NCBI RefSeq assembly: GCF_032884065.1
Contig: NC_088863.1
Coordinates: 59,662,439-59,726,438 of the forward strand
Length of the DNA stretch: 64,000 nt
Direction of reading: 5' to 3'
Source: Artemia franciscana
Taxonomy: Eukaryota; Arthropoda; Branchiopoda; Anostraca; Artemiidae
This document shows positions 1-11,905 of the stretch, piece by piece. A program made the translations under genes and the position numbers. How positions within the stretch are numbered: position 1 is the first letter of the stretch; each line of letters begins with the position of its first letter. The notes beneath the pieces are model-generated. The model made no database searches. It saw nothing but the letters and a program-made list of their open reading frames with translations, and was not told where the DNA came from.

Positions 1-180
1 AGAAAAACAAAACTAAAAAACGAATGTATATACAGACCGGGACACCGGGATACAAATGACGACCGGGACACAGGGAATATAAATGACGACCGGGACACAG
101 GGACACAACTACAACGGGGACACCGGGGGAAACAGGGGGATATAAATGACGACCGGGACACCGGGACAGGGAATGGTCGA
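1..180. repeat. Minisatellite of about 27 bp inside Helitron sequence
   Basis: A degenerate tandem repeat built on the motif GACCGGGACACAGGG followed by an AT-rich spacer (about 27-28 bp per unit). It lies directly upstream of the Helitron helicase remnant. A related stretch (GGGACACAACTACAA) recurs at about 518-540, just before the Helitron 3' end, so the repeat probably belongs to the transposon's own terminal region. Confidence 0.75.
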
Positions 181-360
181 TTAGCAATCACCATCAACAA
201 AGCTCAAGGGCAATCATTAGAATCATGAGGTATAGATCTGAATACAGATTGTTTTCCCATGGACCATTATATGTTGCATGTTCAAGAGTCGGTAAACCTG
301 ACAATCTATTTATATGCAAAGACAATGGGACAGCAAAGAATGTTGTATATTCGCAAGTTT
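170..360 (+). pseudogene. Helitron PIF1-like helicase, C-terminal remnant
   Basis: Conceptual translation shows the last two motifs of a PIF1-family helicase of the Helitron Rep-Hel type: motif V as TINKAQGQSLES, then after one in-frame stop a stretch with [17 protein letters not shown] (motif VI). It ends in the KNVVYSQ region usual for Helitron helicase C-termini. The rest of the Rep-Hel protein is not in the window to the left. With the 3' terminus downstream this marks a + strand Helitron. It is non-functional because of the stop and because it is only a tail fragment. I assign the family by motif, not by a search. Confidence 0.8.
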
Positions 361-373
361 TACGTAGTTAAAA

Positions 374-1300
<927 letters not shown>

Positions 1301-1304
1301 CGGC

Positions 1305-1435
1305 CGTAATAATGAGCTATAGATCTGAATACGGATTGTTTTTACCATGGACAATTTTATGTTGCATGTTCAAGAGTCGGTAAACCTGACAAACTATTTA
1401 TGTGCACAGACGGTGGGACAACGAAGAATGGAGAA
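1305..1435 (+). pseudogene. Second Helitron helicase C-terminal fragment
   Basis: This is a near repeat of 225-345: the translation again gives a [14 protein letters not shown]-like motif VI followed by a C-terminal tail. It differs by scattered substitutions, so it is a separate, older or independently decayed copy rather than a recent duplication. No Helitron end was recognised after it. Confidence 0.7.
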
Positions 1436-3045
1436 CCTCGAAAACAGGCATGAGCCCTTCATGGCATGTTTGAAAACAAGTTTCTTGCGGCCATGCCAAT
1501 TTGATTAAAAAAGGTACAAATATCGAATCCGGGCACGTCTTAGACCTGACATCACCAAACTTGTTTTGGTGATGTCCCTAATAGGAAGGTGATGGGATAA
1601 TCAGAAAATGCGTCACAAGACTTGTTTTGTTAATAAGAATAAAGTGGTAGCCTTGGATGTCTCTTGTTTTAACTTTTGGCATGGATATAAAGGCGTATCT
1701 ATCAAATATACGGGTAGTAGGTACTTCGAATAGAAGATGGCGTATGAGAGATGAATCTCTGATGTTTAAGTGGTATTTTGAAGTCTAATATTAATGTGTC
1801 AAACCTTTAACAGGTCTTGATAAACAGTTGTAGGTACTGGAGGATTACCCCGTATACCGGGTTTTAATATATGTCCTTCGCAGTGGAAATCAATGGACGG
1901 TAGATCTAATATATGAAAATTCGGATGGGGGATATTTTTCACTTACTGTCCTTTTTATCAATAAAATACCAAAACAGGTTATGACTCCATAAAATTACTT
2001 GCAAAAGGCTTAATCTAGAGGGTGGGTTAAACTGTAGTTCTTATTTGGAAATTTGAATAAACTATTAATTGGAGAATTTGATTATAGCCTTGGTATTTCG
2101 GAAGGAGTTTAGAAATGTATTTTCAAGAAGTTGTAAGTTATCAATCTTTATGATAATTAAATTTAAAAAGTTACAATTTTTGTCTATTAAAAGTAAGAAA
2201 TAATATTAAAACTTTAAGAGAACATATATTATTCCGTATATATGCCGCCTCCTTTTCAATACATCTCTCTTCACGCTCAAGTTTTAAACACTTTAAAAAA
2301 AGTCTCTCTTTAAGAATTTTGAATGAAGGTCTAACTTTAGTTTAAAGAGTGGGGTATCGAGGAGGAGGCATCCTTCATATAAACTTCTCAGGTTTTAGCG
2401 CTTCTCCTCACTTTCAGATGAAAAAATAGTTTTTCTTAAAATTTAACTTCTGATTTTTTTTCGAATAGTATTCCGATAAATACCTCCTCATTCATGGTAA
2501 TTACCCTAAGGAAGTTCCCCCACATAAAATTCTTCCCCCATGAACTTGCCATCGTAAAAGTGTGTCATTGCTACAAATCCCCCCCCCCCAAAAAAAAAAA
2601 GTTCACTGTTCCGGATGAAAAATTCTTTTTAGCTTATTCTTCATATTCTTACTAAAAAAAGATACTAATTTTTACTTTATTTCTGATCGTTTATTAATTC
2701 ATTCCGAAAATTACTTCTATGTTGAAAACTTTTCCAAGATCCCTCCACTCAATCGATAAGTTTCTCGTAGATAATTCTAATAGATAGTTCTTCATGGATT
2801 ATTTATCATGAGTTGAATGAGCAACTTTGTATTTGAATTCAGCCAAATTTCCCCCGTGTAAAATTTTTGATGAAAAGTCTACCCCCCCCCCCCAAAAAAA
2901 AAAAAAAAACTTCCCTTCCAAATGGAAAATCATCACTGTAGAAAATAGCTCTCTTCCTAAGAATATACCACACTTTCAAAGAATCTGTAACAGTTCCAAA
3001 GTTTGACTCTTTGCCACAATTCTACTTTTTAAAACAATTAAAAGC
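1436..3045. other. Non-coding, partly foldback-family repeat
   Basis: No gene was seen. From about 2250 the sequence carries pieces (a TTTAAAGAG-type block near 2340, the CTCCTCACTTTCAG motif near 2404, then C-rich spacers) that resemble the foldback repeat family at 45.7-46.7 kb. Poly-C/poly-A stretches occur at about 2580 and 2882. Confidence 0.4.
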
Positions 3046-3048
3046 TTT

Positions 3049-3300
3049 AGCGTAAAGAGCGAGGGATTGCGGAGGGGACAACCCATTTCATATACGGAGT
3101 AATTTCTGTTCGTTTTAAGTTTTAATGTCGCTCCTTACTTTCAGCTAAAAAAAATCAGTTTTTTATTTAATTTAATAAAAACACAACAACAAGTTTTTTT
3201 TAGCTGAAAGTAAGGAGCGACATTAAAACTTAAAACGAACAGAAATTACTTCGTATATGAAAAGGGCTGGTTCCTCATCAACGCCCCGCTCTTTGCGCTA
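3049..3300. repeat. Inverted repeat of foldback-family arms
   Basis: Left arm 3049-3154 and right arm 3192-3300 are near-perfect inverted copies of each other, each about 105 bp, separated by an AT-rich spacer of about 37 bp. Both arms carry the motif CTGAAAGTAAGGAGCGAC and the block AAAACTTAAAACGAACAG. Their AGGAGCGAC ends point toward the centre, as if two copies of a terminal-inverted-repeat element abut end to end. Related arms occur at 15.7, 45.7 and 46.4 kb. Confidence 0.85.
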
Positions 3301-3745
3301 AAGTTTTGTACTGTTTTAAAAAGCAGAGTTGAGAGAAAGAGTCAAACGTAAATAAATAAATTGAAAATTTGTATTATTACTCATCAGCTATTAGGAAGGA
3401 GAGGTGATATCCCTCACTGTGTTGGTTTGGGGATTCCAGAAGCCTGAGAAAATTACGTTTCAATTCCCAATTAGTCTAAATCTACACGGGCGTTCCGATA
3501 AATATAGGAAAGGGGTATAAGGGGAGGAATTAACCTATCCTCTCTTTCTACTGAGAATAAACGTGAATAAATAAGAATACAATAACATTTACGGTAGAAT
3601 TATAGTTAATTGACTTCTTGTTAGAATTTCAACGATTGCTCTTGCATACTGAAGTACGCTGGTTATCGAAAGATGCATGTTTAACAAAATTTTACTTGAA
3701 TTTTTGAATCAGTACTATAGTTTCTGGAAAGTAAAGATCCACATT
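3301..3745. other. No gene seen
   Basis: AT-rich sequence between the foldback repeat and the hAT relic. No supported feature. Confidence 0.4.
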
Positions 3746-4410
3746 TCAGAGAAAACCTAATCAATTCGAAAGCAGACATCGCTTATTTGACAGATTTGTT
3801 CAAAAAATTTAATAATAACATTAACTTACAATTACAAGAGGACAGACTCAATTTTATCAAAGCAAATGGTGCAATTTCAGTTTTTCGTGGAAAATTTAGA
3901 TATATGAAGCAAAATACTAGTTGGTGGGAAAATTCTCAGTTCTTAAAATTATCAACCTTGATGAGCACATTCAGAAATACATTCATCGACTTTGAAGTCG
4001 ATTACTTCAAAATCAGATTTGAAGATATTCTGACGATAGAAATACCATTTTGGATCTTAGATCCATTTGATGAAACGGAATAGGGCAATGTTGTACTAAA
4101 AAGGAGCTACTCGAGCTTAGCACTGATGAGGAGATGAAGGTGAAATTTTAAAGAGGTATCAAAAATTTAGGTTGCAGGCAGAAACAGCCAAAAATATCCT
4201 GGACTTTGGGTAGTTACAAGAAAACTTTTCATAGCATTTCCTTCATCACATCTTGTTGAAAAGAGTTTTAGTGTAGATACAAACCTTTTAACGGAAAAAA
4301 AAATCAGATTGGATATCACAGAACGGGGACATCTGCGGTTATCCCTTTAATTCGAACCCTAATTTTGAAAATTTGCTGTCAATTCATCAAGTACATCCTT
4401 CAACTAACAT
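3746..4410 (+). pseudogene. hAT transposase relic (ZBED5/SCAND3-like C-terminal half)
   Basis: The longest open part (3787-4083) reads as the central region of hAT-type transposases close to vertebrate ZBED5/FAM200/SCAND3 proteins. It starts with LTDLFKKFNNNINLQLQ and ends with an IPFWILDPFDETE segment. Downstream, in shifted frames to about 4350, come LWVVTRKLFIAFPSSHLVEKSF and an RLDITERGHLRLSL segment, matching the hAT C-terminal dimerisation domain. At least one frameshift and stops break it. The N-terminal BED zinc finger and the terminal inverted repeats were not found. It is a DNA transposon remnant, not a host gene. Confidence 0.8.
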
Positions 4411-5025
4411 ATGACTATTTTGTGATTGTTATTGTAGAAATGTAGAACTTATTTTACGTTATTAATCAAAAGTGGAATAATTAAATATTTGAATAAATAC
4501 AGCAAAAGAAAATATACTTTTTTTTTCATTCCGATTATTTCTAAATAAAATAAGTGAGAATTCATTGGTTCCTTGTGCTGTGAGTAAATGTCAAAAAAAT
4601 TAAGTTAAATGGACAGATTTTTTGATTGGTCAATCATAAATTTTGGCAACCACTCATTTCACAATCAGTTTATTAATCGATCAATCAATGGTCATTCTTT
4701 TTCTCGAAAACTGCTGAATCCTGGTTGGAACTCAAGCAAGTCTCTACAAAGAAAATTTCCATCTGATCTTCATATTTTTTTCGAGTTTTGGAAAAACGGA
4801 AAAAATGTAGCTGAAGGGGGTCCATCACAGCCAATAAAATTTTTAAAGTGGTCTATGAAATAAAGTTTTGGGAACCTCTTCTTTAGAGGAATATCAGCCC
4901 GGCTTAAGAAAAGATTTATCGACTATGGATCATAGATTTTCCAATCGGTAACTGATGGAGAAATAAATAGAAATTACAAAGGAGCTGCTTTTACTTTTTA
5001 TTGAATCTAAACATCCCTTCGATTT
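4411..5025. other. No gene seen; short uncertain reading frame
   Basis: An 84-codon frame at 4609-4863 has no recognisable motif and no repeat partner in this window. I do not support it as a gene. Confidence 0.35.
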
Positions 5026-5935
5026 AATATGATGCAACGGCCTTTGGCACATACTTCTGTATTATGGAGTCCCCAAAAACATGGTAACCTTAATCAAAGA
5101 TATGTATTTGAATTTCTGTAGTCAGGTTCAGACACCTGAAGGACTGACAGAAAAGTTCCAGACGTCAGCTAGATAGCTGCCTCCTATACTCTTATCTGTT
5201 TAATTTGTTCTAAATACAGCTTTATCACTCTCTAAAACCACAGAAGGAATATCCATTGGAGGGAAATTTGTCGACAATTTAGCGTACCCAGACGACATCG
5301 TGAAAATAAATAGTCATGAATATTTCTTCCAAACAGACACAAATAGGATAGTGTCAGAAGCCGAAACCCTTGGGATGATTGTCAAAACAGGAAAAACAAA
5401 AGTCATGCGGGTATTTAGAGACTCTGTACCCAGAGCCATACATCTAAAACCAAAAGGAGAGCAAATTGAAAATGCAGAATACCTCAGCAGTTTTCTTTTA
5501 ACCTCTAACAACGATTGCTCAAAATCAAATAGGTGTAGAATGGGCCTTGGAATCAGCAGCTTCAAGAGTCTATCCAAAATTTGGGGAAGTAAATTACTAT
5601 CAAAATCACTCAAAGTCCGACTCTTAAACTCTCTCATAACCCCCGATGCTATGTATGCAAGTGAAACTTGGTCAACTTGATAACTAACGTCAAATCTCTC
5701 TATTTGAAACAAAATGTCTCTGTTACATAGAAGGGATCACCTACATTGACGGAGTATCCAATAAAGACCTCCGTAAACTCCCCCGATGCCCATATACTAT
5801 CGTGGACCAAATTACAAGTCAGTAGCTCTACTGGCTTGGTCTTTATTATTATCAACAGAATCAAACACTTGCTTGTAATACATAAAACTGAGGACCAAAG
5901 TTGTTTGCAAACTAAGGAATTTCTCAATGATTAAC
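5026..5935 (+). pseudogene. LINE reverse transcriptase fragment (RTE-like, tentative)
   Basis: The translation shows non-LTR retrotransposon RT features in order: LWHILLYYGVPKNMVTLIK (about 5040-5095), a YPDDIV version of the catalytic Y-x-DD box (5285-5302), and a thumb region (5300-5680) ending in MYASETWST, the usual Y-x-SETW landmark. Past the stop comes a decayed C-terminal tail to about 5930. Frame changes and stops make it non-functional. The upstream endonuclease is absent. Clade assignment rests on motif style only. Confidence 0.75.
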
Positions 5936-6321
5936 CTAGGAATGAAAATTTTCTTTTCTAAAACAACACTGTTCTTCTTTCAACACTTTTTCTAAAGCAT
6001 CTCTCATTCTAAAAGCTATTATATTACTAAGTAATTTGCAATCTACAGAAACTAGACTAATGCCTCAATAATTACGTCACTCACTCTTACCATCTTTCCT
6101 ATATAGAGGTTTAATTAAGGTTTTACTAAAATCGTTACTTCCCCTTTTTCAAAAATCCTATTCATAATCTTCAGTGACTTACTTCTAACCTCAGAGCCAC
6201 CTTATTTAAGAAACTCATTTACCGCACCATCAGCATTTGGAGCCTTGTTAATTTTTAATCCTTTTAGTACTATCTCTGATTTTTCCTCACAAAAGAAATC
6301 TTCCACAAAACAATCTTCTAA
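5936..6321 (-). pseudogene. LINE reverse transcriptase fragment, opposite strand
   Basis: Read on the - strand this gives the RT N-terminal palm region: a KGLKINKAPNADGAVNEFLK segment, a KPLYRKDGKSE stretch, then a GGISLVSVDCKLLSN segment typical of non-LTR RTs. It resembles the family of the + strand fragment at 39.2-40.0 kb more than its immediate neighbour. It abuts the + strand fragment at about 5935, so two LINE pieces lie tail to tail. Confidence 0.75.
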
Positions 6322-6565
6322 GCCACACCTTATAGAAAACACCTAAGAGTGTTTAAATAAAGAAGGATAATTATTACAAACAATGTTAGTAATACAGAAG
6401 TCAACCTAAATAGCTATTTTGGCCTGCTGGAAACACCTCACAAGCTATACCTTATAGAAAACACTTAAGAGAATTTAAATTAAGTAGAACACTTATTACA
6501 AACAATGCTAGTAATACAAAAGTAGACCTAAATGGCCAGCTTTGCATGTTTGAAACACCTCACAA
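6322..6565. repeat. 122-bp tandem duplication (two copies)
   Basis: Units 6322-6443 and 6444-6565 are direct repeats, both containing CCTTATAGAAAACAC near the start and AAACACCTCACAAG at the end, with about 15-20 scattered differences. Neither is coding. Confidence 0.85.
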
Positions 6566-6599
6566 GCATCAAATTTATCGTATATTAATAATTTCTAAG

Positions 6600-7500
6600 G
6601 CTGGAGACACTTTCCAGCCGAAACGTACTGGTGACACTGGTGTTTGATGCACTCTTCTTCAGGCACCTAACCCCGTACATGCTGTTTCCCCCCGTACACG
6701 AATTCAGTGAGCTGTTTTCTGAAAACCTGGAAAAAGGGAAGGGGGTGAAAGCGCATCTAAATCTAAAGCCGGATGCGAATCCGAAGTCTTTCAAAGCTAG
6801 AATTGTGCCGTTGGCTATTCGTGAAAAGTCAAATCGGAGTTAAACCGACTTGTGAAAATCAGAGTGTTGGAAAAGGTTAATTACAGTGATTGGGCCAGTC
6901 CGATTGTACCGGTAAATAAACATAATGGTAGTGTTAGAATTTGTGGTGATTTGAAAGGTACACTCACCAGTCTACTGTAACAGTACACAGTACAGTAACA
7001 GTCTACAGTAACCCGCCTCTAAACCCAAAGGAATACCCTATGCCTACAGCAGAAGAGATTTTCGCGAATTTGCAAGGGGGAAAAAGTTTTCTAAGTTAGA
7101 CTTAAATGGTGCTTGCCTGCAAATTGAGCTAGATGATGAGTCAAAGAAGCTAGTGACTCTAAACAGTCCCTTAGGCCCATACCGTTACAAGCGTTTGCCT
7201 TTTGGCATTTCTGAAAGTGGTGCTATTTTTCAAGAGACCCTGGACAAAATTTTGTCTAATATGCACGCTGCTCACATAGCAGACGATATATTGATTACCG
7301 GAAAAAATGATTCTGAGCATTTAGAGCATTTCCTTTCTGTTCTTGACAAGTTTGGCGGCTTCGGTATTCGTTTGAATCCGGAAAAATGCGAATTTTTTCT
7401 GATCAAGTAAAATATTTCGGTTTCGTGTTGTCAGCCAAGGGTATTGAACTGAATCCTCGGATAGTTGAAGCAGTTATGCTCATGCCTAGGCCAAGAAATA
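6600..7500 (+). mobile_element. Ty3/Gypsy-like LTR retrotransposon fossil, pol RT part
   Basis: A broken fossil of an LTR retrotransposon. Recognisable parts are the region just upstream of RT and the RT core, with fingers/palm landmarks such as FSKLDLNGACLQIELD, YRYKRLPFGISESGAIFQ and a catalytic-site region near 7280. It belongs to the Ty3/Gypsy superfamily by motif. No LTRs, gag or integrase were recognised around it. The degree of decay suggests an old copy with several breaks. Confidence 0.85.
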
Positions 7501-8315
7501 GGCATGAATTATAATAAGGAGGGGGGAATGCAGAGTTTTGATCATTTGTTTCTATGTGCAAGTTTCAATCTTGAAATTTCCCCCTATTGTATGAGTCATA
7601 CGCTGATTGCGAATAACAGCTATGTGCCATTCATTTTAGTTCAGTTGATTTCCTGTATCTGCCTTTTAAAGTTCTGTAAATAGATGCTTGTTAAACGATC
7701 ATAGCAAACGCTTAGGAAAGATTAGTCCCTGAAAATGACGTAGCATACTTGCAGCAGTTAACTTGATTAGAGAATATTAAAAATCAACTAGAAATAAGCA
7801 TCATTTGAGTAATTTGACTGCTTTGAGAGCTCCGTGTGCTAACCACCTTGATCAAAAATTTTACCAAGGCAGGATGTGTAATATTTATGTTGTACATAAT
7901 TTAGAATGACCGCAAAAAATAATCTTGTCAGAATTTTGTTTGTATGGACCCCACAGGACAATTTTCCTTTCCATAAATTGAGATAAGTGAAATTTTAGCT
8001 CAATTAAATGACGGTAAGCCTTGCCATTTGTCACTCAAAGTTTGAAAAAACCCAAATTTTTGGCCAAAAAGCTGACATTCGTGAAGCCATAACTAAAAAA
8101 GGGTGAATACTAAAAACACACAATATCTCAAAAGACAACAATCCAATGTTACAAAGTCTGAACCCCAAAGAAGTATATAAGTTCTGTTCAACTAGTTTGC
8201 TATCACATTGACTGTCCCAAACCGCTATAAAAACTCAGTAATCCCTATGTTGAAAACAGCAGTAGATACAAAACTTCCAGCATCTTACTATTCATACTAT
8301 ACATCCTATTTCCTC
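7501..8315. other. No gene seen
   Basis: Non-coding sequence between two Gypsy-type fossil pieces. No LTR boundary could be recognised. Confidence 0.4.
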
Positions 8316-8570
8316 TATACGTGGTGAGTCACCGGAAATTATTGTCGCACTCACAATAGAACAGTTTAAGCTTGATTTTGAGCTAGATACAGGGGCGGCC
8401 GTGTCGTTAACCTTAGAACAGACTTAGCGTAATTGTCTAAGCAGTGCGGAACTGAAAAAATGCGATCGTTAGCTGACTCGTAAGCTCTGACGATCGTAAG
8501 CTCACAAAGTAAGACTTTGTCGTTAAATGTTGCTGCTGGAAATGGACCATCGTTGTTTGGAAGAAATTGG
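8316..8570 (+). mobile_element. Gypsy-like aspartic protease fossil
   Basis: A short decayed stretch reads as a retroviral-type aspartic protease, with a FELDTGAAVS-like active-site block at about 8376-8408. In Ty3/Gypsy elements protease precedes RT, but here it follows the RT fossil on the same strand, so this is probably a piece of a different copy or a rearranged one. Confidence 0.6.
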
Positions 8571-9772
8571 CTTCAGGAAATCAGATTGGATTGGTATGTG
8601 ATTAAAGCGGTGAAATAAAATGCCTGATATCAAACAAAAAAAATGCCTGATATCAAGAGTTCAAAACTAATCTGTCTTTTATCGGGAGTATTCTATAGTT
8701 TGCTTTGATCTCTTGTCCGAGCTTCATAAGACAGGGAAAGAGTACATGGTCAACTGAAAATACTTTGAACATAGAAACTAAAAAGGTTTACCCTGAACGA
8801 GATATGGTAATATTTTTCACCACCAAGTCCCCTTAATTGACAATCTAGAAAATTTGAATACTTTGATTGTAAAGTACTGTCGATTTTTTATGATGAGGGG
8901 TCTCTAATTTCGTTTAATGAAATTTCAAAATGGCCTTGAAGGGTGGATTTTATGTTCAAAACCTTTGCAGGAGTGTGCTCAACTACTTATTAAAGTTTAT
9001 TACAGAATTCTGCATTTAATAGGGTTTGAATTTTCCAAGGATTCATTCTGATTCTTGCTGTTACTTATCTTCTAATTACAGATTATGTTTTGATTCGATA
9101 TGAACCTTGCTGTCATTTTTCTTCTAAAAACAGATTTTGGTTTTCGGTTTCACTCATCATTGCCTCAGATTTGTTTTGCCTTTTGCCTCAGCTGCTCAAA
9201 AATTCTTCATCTTTCATTCGTCACATTTCATTCATCATCTTGTATAACATAGCATGACATAAAACCTGCTGCCATAGTAATCACACTAAACTAAGAGAAG
9301 AAACGGCTTCTATTTTGTAAGGGTTTAAAATTAACAAAAAATTTAAGGAAAAGTAAACAAATCAATAGGACCTCCATTTTCAGACCATATGCATTGGAGC
9401 AGATTGTTGGGATAAGCCAACGAAGCCAATTTACAGCATATTTTTATTAGATAAAGGGATATTCTTATTATCCAGAGGGAATTTCGGTTAGAGGAAAGTA
9501 AATACGAAAATAAAGCTATTTTTCAAATCTATTTGGTAGAGTAGTTAAATAAAAGACTATATTTTCTGTTGAAACATATAAATTTTAATTTCGCTGATTT
9601 AGTGCTGTTTTTTCAAAATCATGTATTTTTTTTGACTCAGTGTCTTGTTTTTCAAATTACCGTTTTTTTATCGAGTTGCAACTTTAGAGACATATAGTGC
9701 GTGACAATGTTCATTTGAAGCATAATTATAATTTTTTAAAGTCCGTAACCGTGCCCAAAAATTTTCTGTAAA
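8571..9772. other. No gene seen
   Basis: AT-rich. A short direct duplication of AATGCCTGATATCAA occurs at about 8620-8656. Poly-pyrimidine stretches near 9600-9670 are not part of any recognised feature. Confidence 0.4.
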
Positions 9773-9799
9773 ATGGCATCAATAAAAACTGCAAAAGTG
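9773..9799 (+). CDS. Candidate first coding exon of NDUFA5 (weak)
   Basis: NDUFA5 orthologues begin with about seven residues before the conserved TGLTGL block, so a tiny first coding exon must exist upstream of 16321. This ATG sits in a good initiation context (AAAATGG), encodes MASIKTAKV and is followed by a GTAGGC donor in phase 0, matching the phase of the next exon. It would make an intron of about 6.5 kb. The evidence is only length, phase and lysine content. Other short exons could fit, and the true exon may lie elsewhere. Confidence 0.25.
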
Positions 9800-10590
9800 G
9801 TAGGCTAAAATGATTTTCTCATATGATTTATATCAGCCCCATTCTTCCAAATAAAATTATTGGCTTTGGTTTATCTGCTGCCTCAGAAAGTATCCTAGGT
9901 TTAGTTAGAGAGATGAATCTTTCTGGAGTGAATTCAAAGCCCAGATTAGTCCTATGGCTTGGGAAGGTGCTTTCGATAGAAGCTTATTATATAGAAGAAA
10001 TCTGGGGAAAATCATGAGAATTCTGTTGTTGGATGCCATAAAGATTGATTGTGTCATTAAATTAATTTGAACAATAGAGCCAGGTAGGCCTATAAAAATA
10101 CAGGGACAATGTAGGCCTATATTTTTGGCTAAATATTTGACAAATTTGGAAGGAATTATTAAAATAAAGTATGCTATTGTATATATTGAAAAGAATTGCA
10201 CACATAAAAATATATAGGCTACAAAAATCAAACCTATGTATCAATATGCTTAGGCTATTACTAAAATCACTCAAAATTAAACTCTTAAATTAAAAAGTCA
10301 TTGACTTACTGCCTGGGAGATCTTTTCAGAAACTTCAATTAGCCCTATCTTATTTTTGTATAGGCTATTTATCCCTTCCATGTTTCAGCTTTAATCATAT
10401 ATGCCTATCAATAAAATGCTTATTTTCTGTTGATTCCAAAAATGTGGCTTTTATTAGCCTATTTGAAATTTATCTCATAAATCACAAATATTAGCCTACC
10501 TTTACCTTAACTTACCTTAAATTTCACCTTGGAGTAGTATAAGGATTTTCTATCCTTGTGATGCTCTAATGATGAAAAAAATTTGTTTGG
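9800..10590. repeat. Intergenic or intronic tract rich in TAGGCCTA-like motifs
   Basis: No gene was seen. Between 10080 and 10500 the words TAGGCCTA, TAGGCTA and TAGCCTA recur at least eight times in either orientation in AT-rich sequence, which is unusual for the base composition. Confidence 0.45.
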
Positions 10591-10599
10591 TGTAGATTG

Positions 10600-11905
10600 T
10601 AGCTGTTTGATCTAGACTCTTGTGGAGGACTCTACAGCTTCCCAATTGTAAAGGAACTCCTGGCAGAGCCATTCCTTATCAAGGTGGGACTTGAAAGTTT
10701 TGGTTGAAGTTGTAGAAACTGTTACTTCAGACAGTTGATTCCACAGATTGATGACTCTTTGGCTGAAGAAATGACTTCTATGTCTACTTGTAAAATGCTG
10801 CATGGGGAGCTTCATTGAATGTCCTCTAGTACCAGGATACAAGGGATGTGCAAAGAAACTGGGGAAAGTATTTTGAGCAAGGATTTTCTTGGTTAAAATC
10901 ATATCACCCCTTTTCCTTCAGTATGTCAGTGTTGACAGCTTTAAACAATGTTGTGTTTCTTTCTATATAAATTTATTCACACTGCTAACCATCTTAGTGG
11001 CACAACACTGGACATCCTCAAGCAACTTCTTATTTTTTTGAAAAAAGGGGCTGCTAATGACATTCCAACCTCCAGATGTTGTTGTACAATCACCTTATAT
11101 AACTTCATAAAAACTCTTGGGTGTTGGCTAGAGATGGTTCTCTTTATGATACCAAGGGATTTATTTGTAGAAGATGAAACAGACTTAGCATAACTGCTAA
11201 ACTTTAATTGATGATCAACAATAACTACAATATCTCTTTCATCAGAAAAAGCAGAAAGGAAGTTGTTTTGAAGGAAATACTTATGATGCTTGTTGTGTTT
11301 GCCAAAATGGATGACATGGCATTTGTCAACATTAAAAATAAGGAGCCACTTGTTAGCCCATCTTCCTAGACTGTCAAGATTGGTTTGAATTGATTGCTAG
11401 TCAGAGTTAGTAGCTGCTTCTCCAACTAGTTTTGATCATCAGCATAAAGGGTAATAAGATTTGAAAGAAGAGTGGGTAGATTGTTGAAATAGCTAAGTTG
11501 AAAAGTGTTGGTCCAAGAATAGCGCCCTGGGGTACACCACTTAATGCAATTGTGGGAGAAGAGAAATGAGGAGTCCCTGTGAATCACAAACTCTGACACT
11601 CTGTGATCTTTCAGAGAGGAAACCCATAATCCACTGTGCAACACCTTCATTGTGACTGTACAGCAGCCTTCAGTTTGATCATGAGGAATCCATTATGAAC
11701 CTTACCAAATGCTTTGGACAGATCAAGAAGAATCATGTCAACAGGAAGACCCTTATCAAGCAGTGTAGTCACTAATTTATATGTTTGGATGAGGTTAGTG
11801 TCAACAGGTCTACCAGATCTGAATGCATGTTGTGATGTGGAGAGGATGTTATTAACTTGCCAAATACCTTGAAAAAAGGTGGGTGCCAGCTGTACAAATA
11901 TTATC
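10600..11905 (-). pseudogene. CR1/Jockey-like LINE ORF2, RT core to C-terminus
   Basis: Read from 11905 downward the - strand gives a non-LTR RT: SQHAFRSGRPVDTNLIQ and LPVDMILLDLSKAFGKVHN (11650-11850), then a GVPQG-like and YADDQN catalytic region (about 11426-11560), a decayed thumb (10930-11420), and a C-terminal block at 10612-10902 with RGHSMKLPMQHFTSRHRSHF followed by FFSQRVINLWNQLSE. This order is that of CR1/Jockey-group ORF2. Several frame changes are present. Its upstream part continues at 13205-13830, beyond an inserted + strand LINE. Confidence 0.85.

Noticed and set aside
4609-4863. 84-codon frame
   Set aside because: No motif, no splice context and no repeat partner; probably chance.
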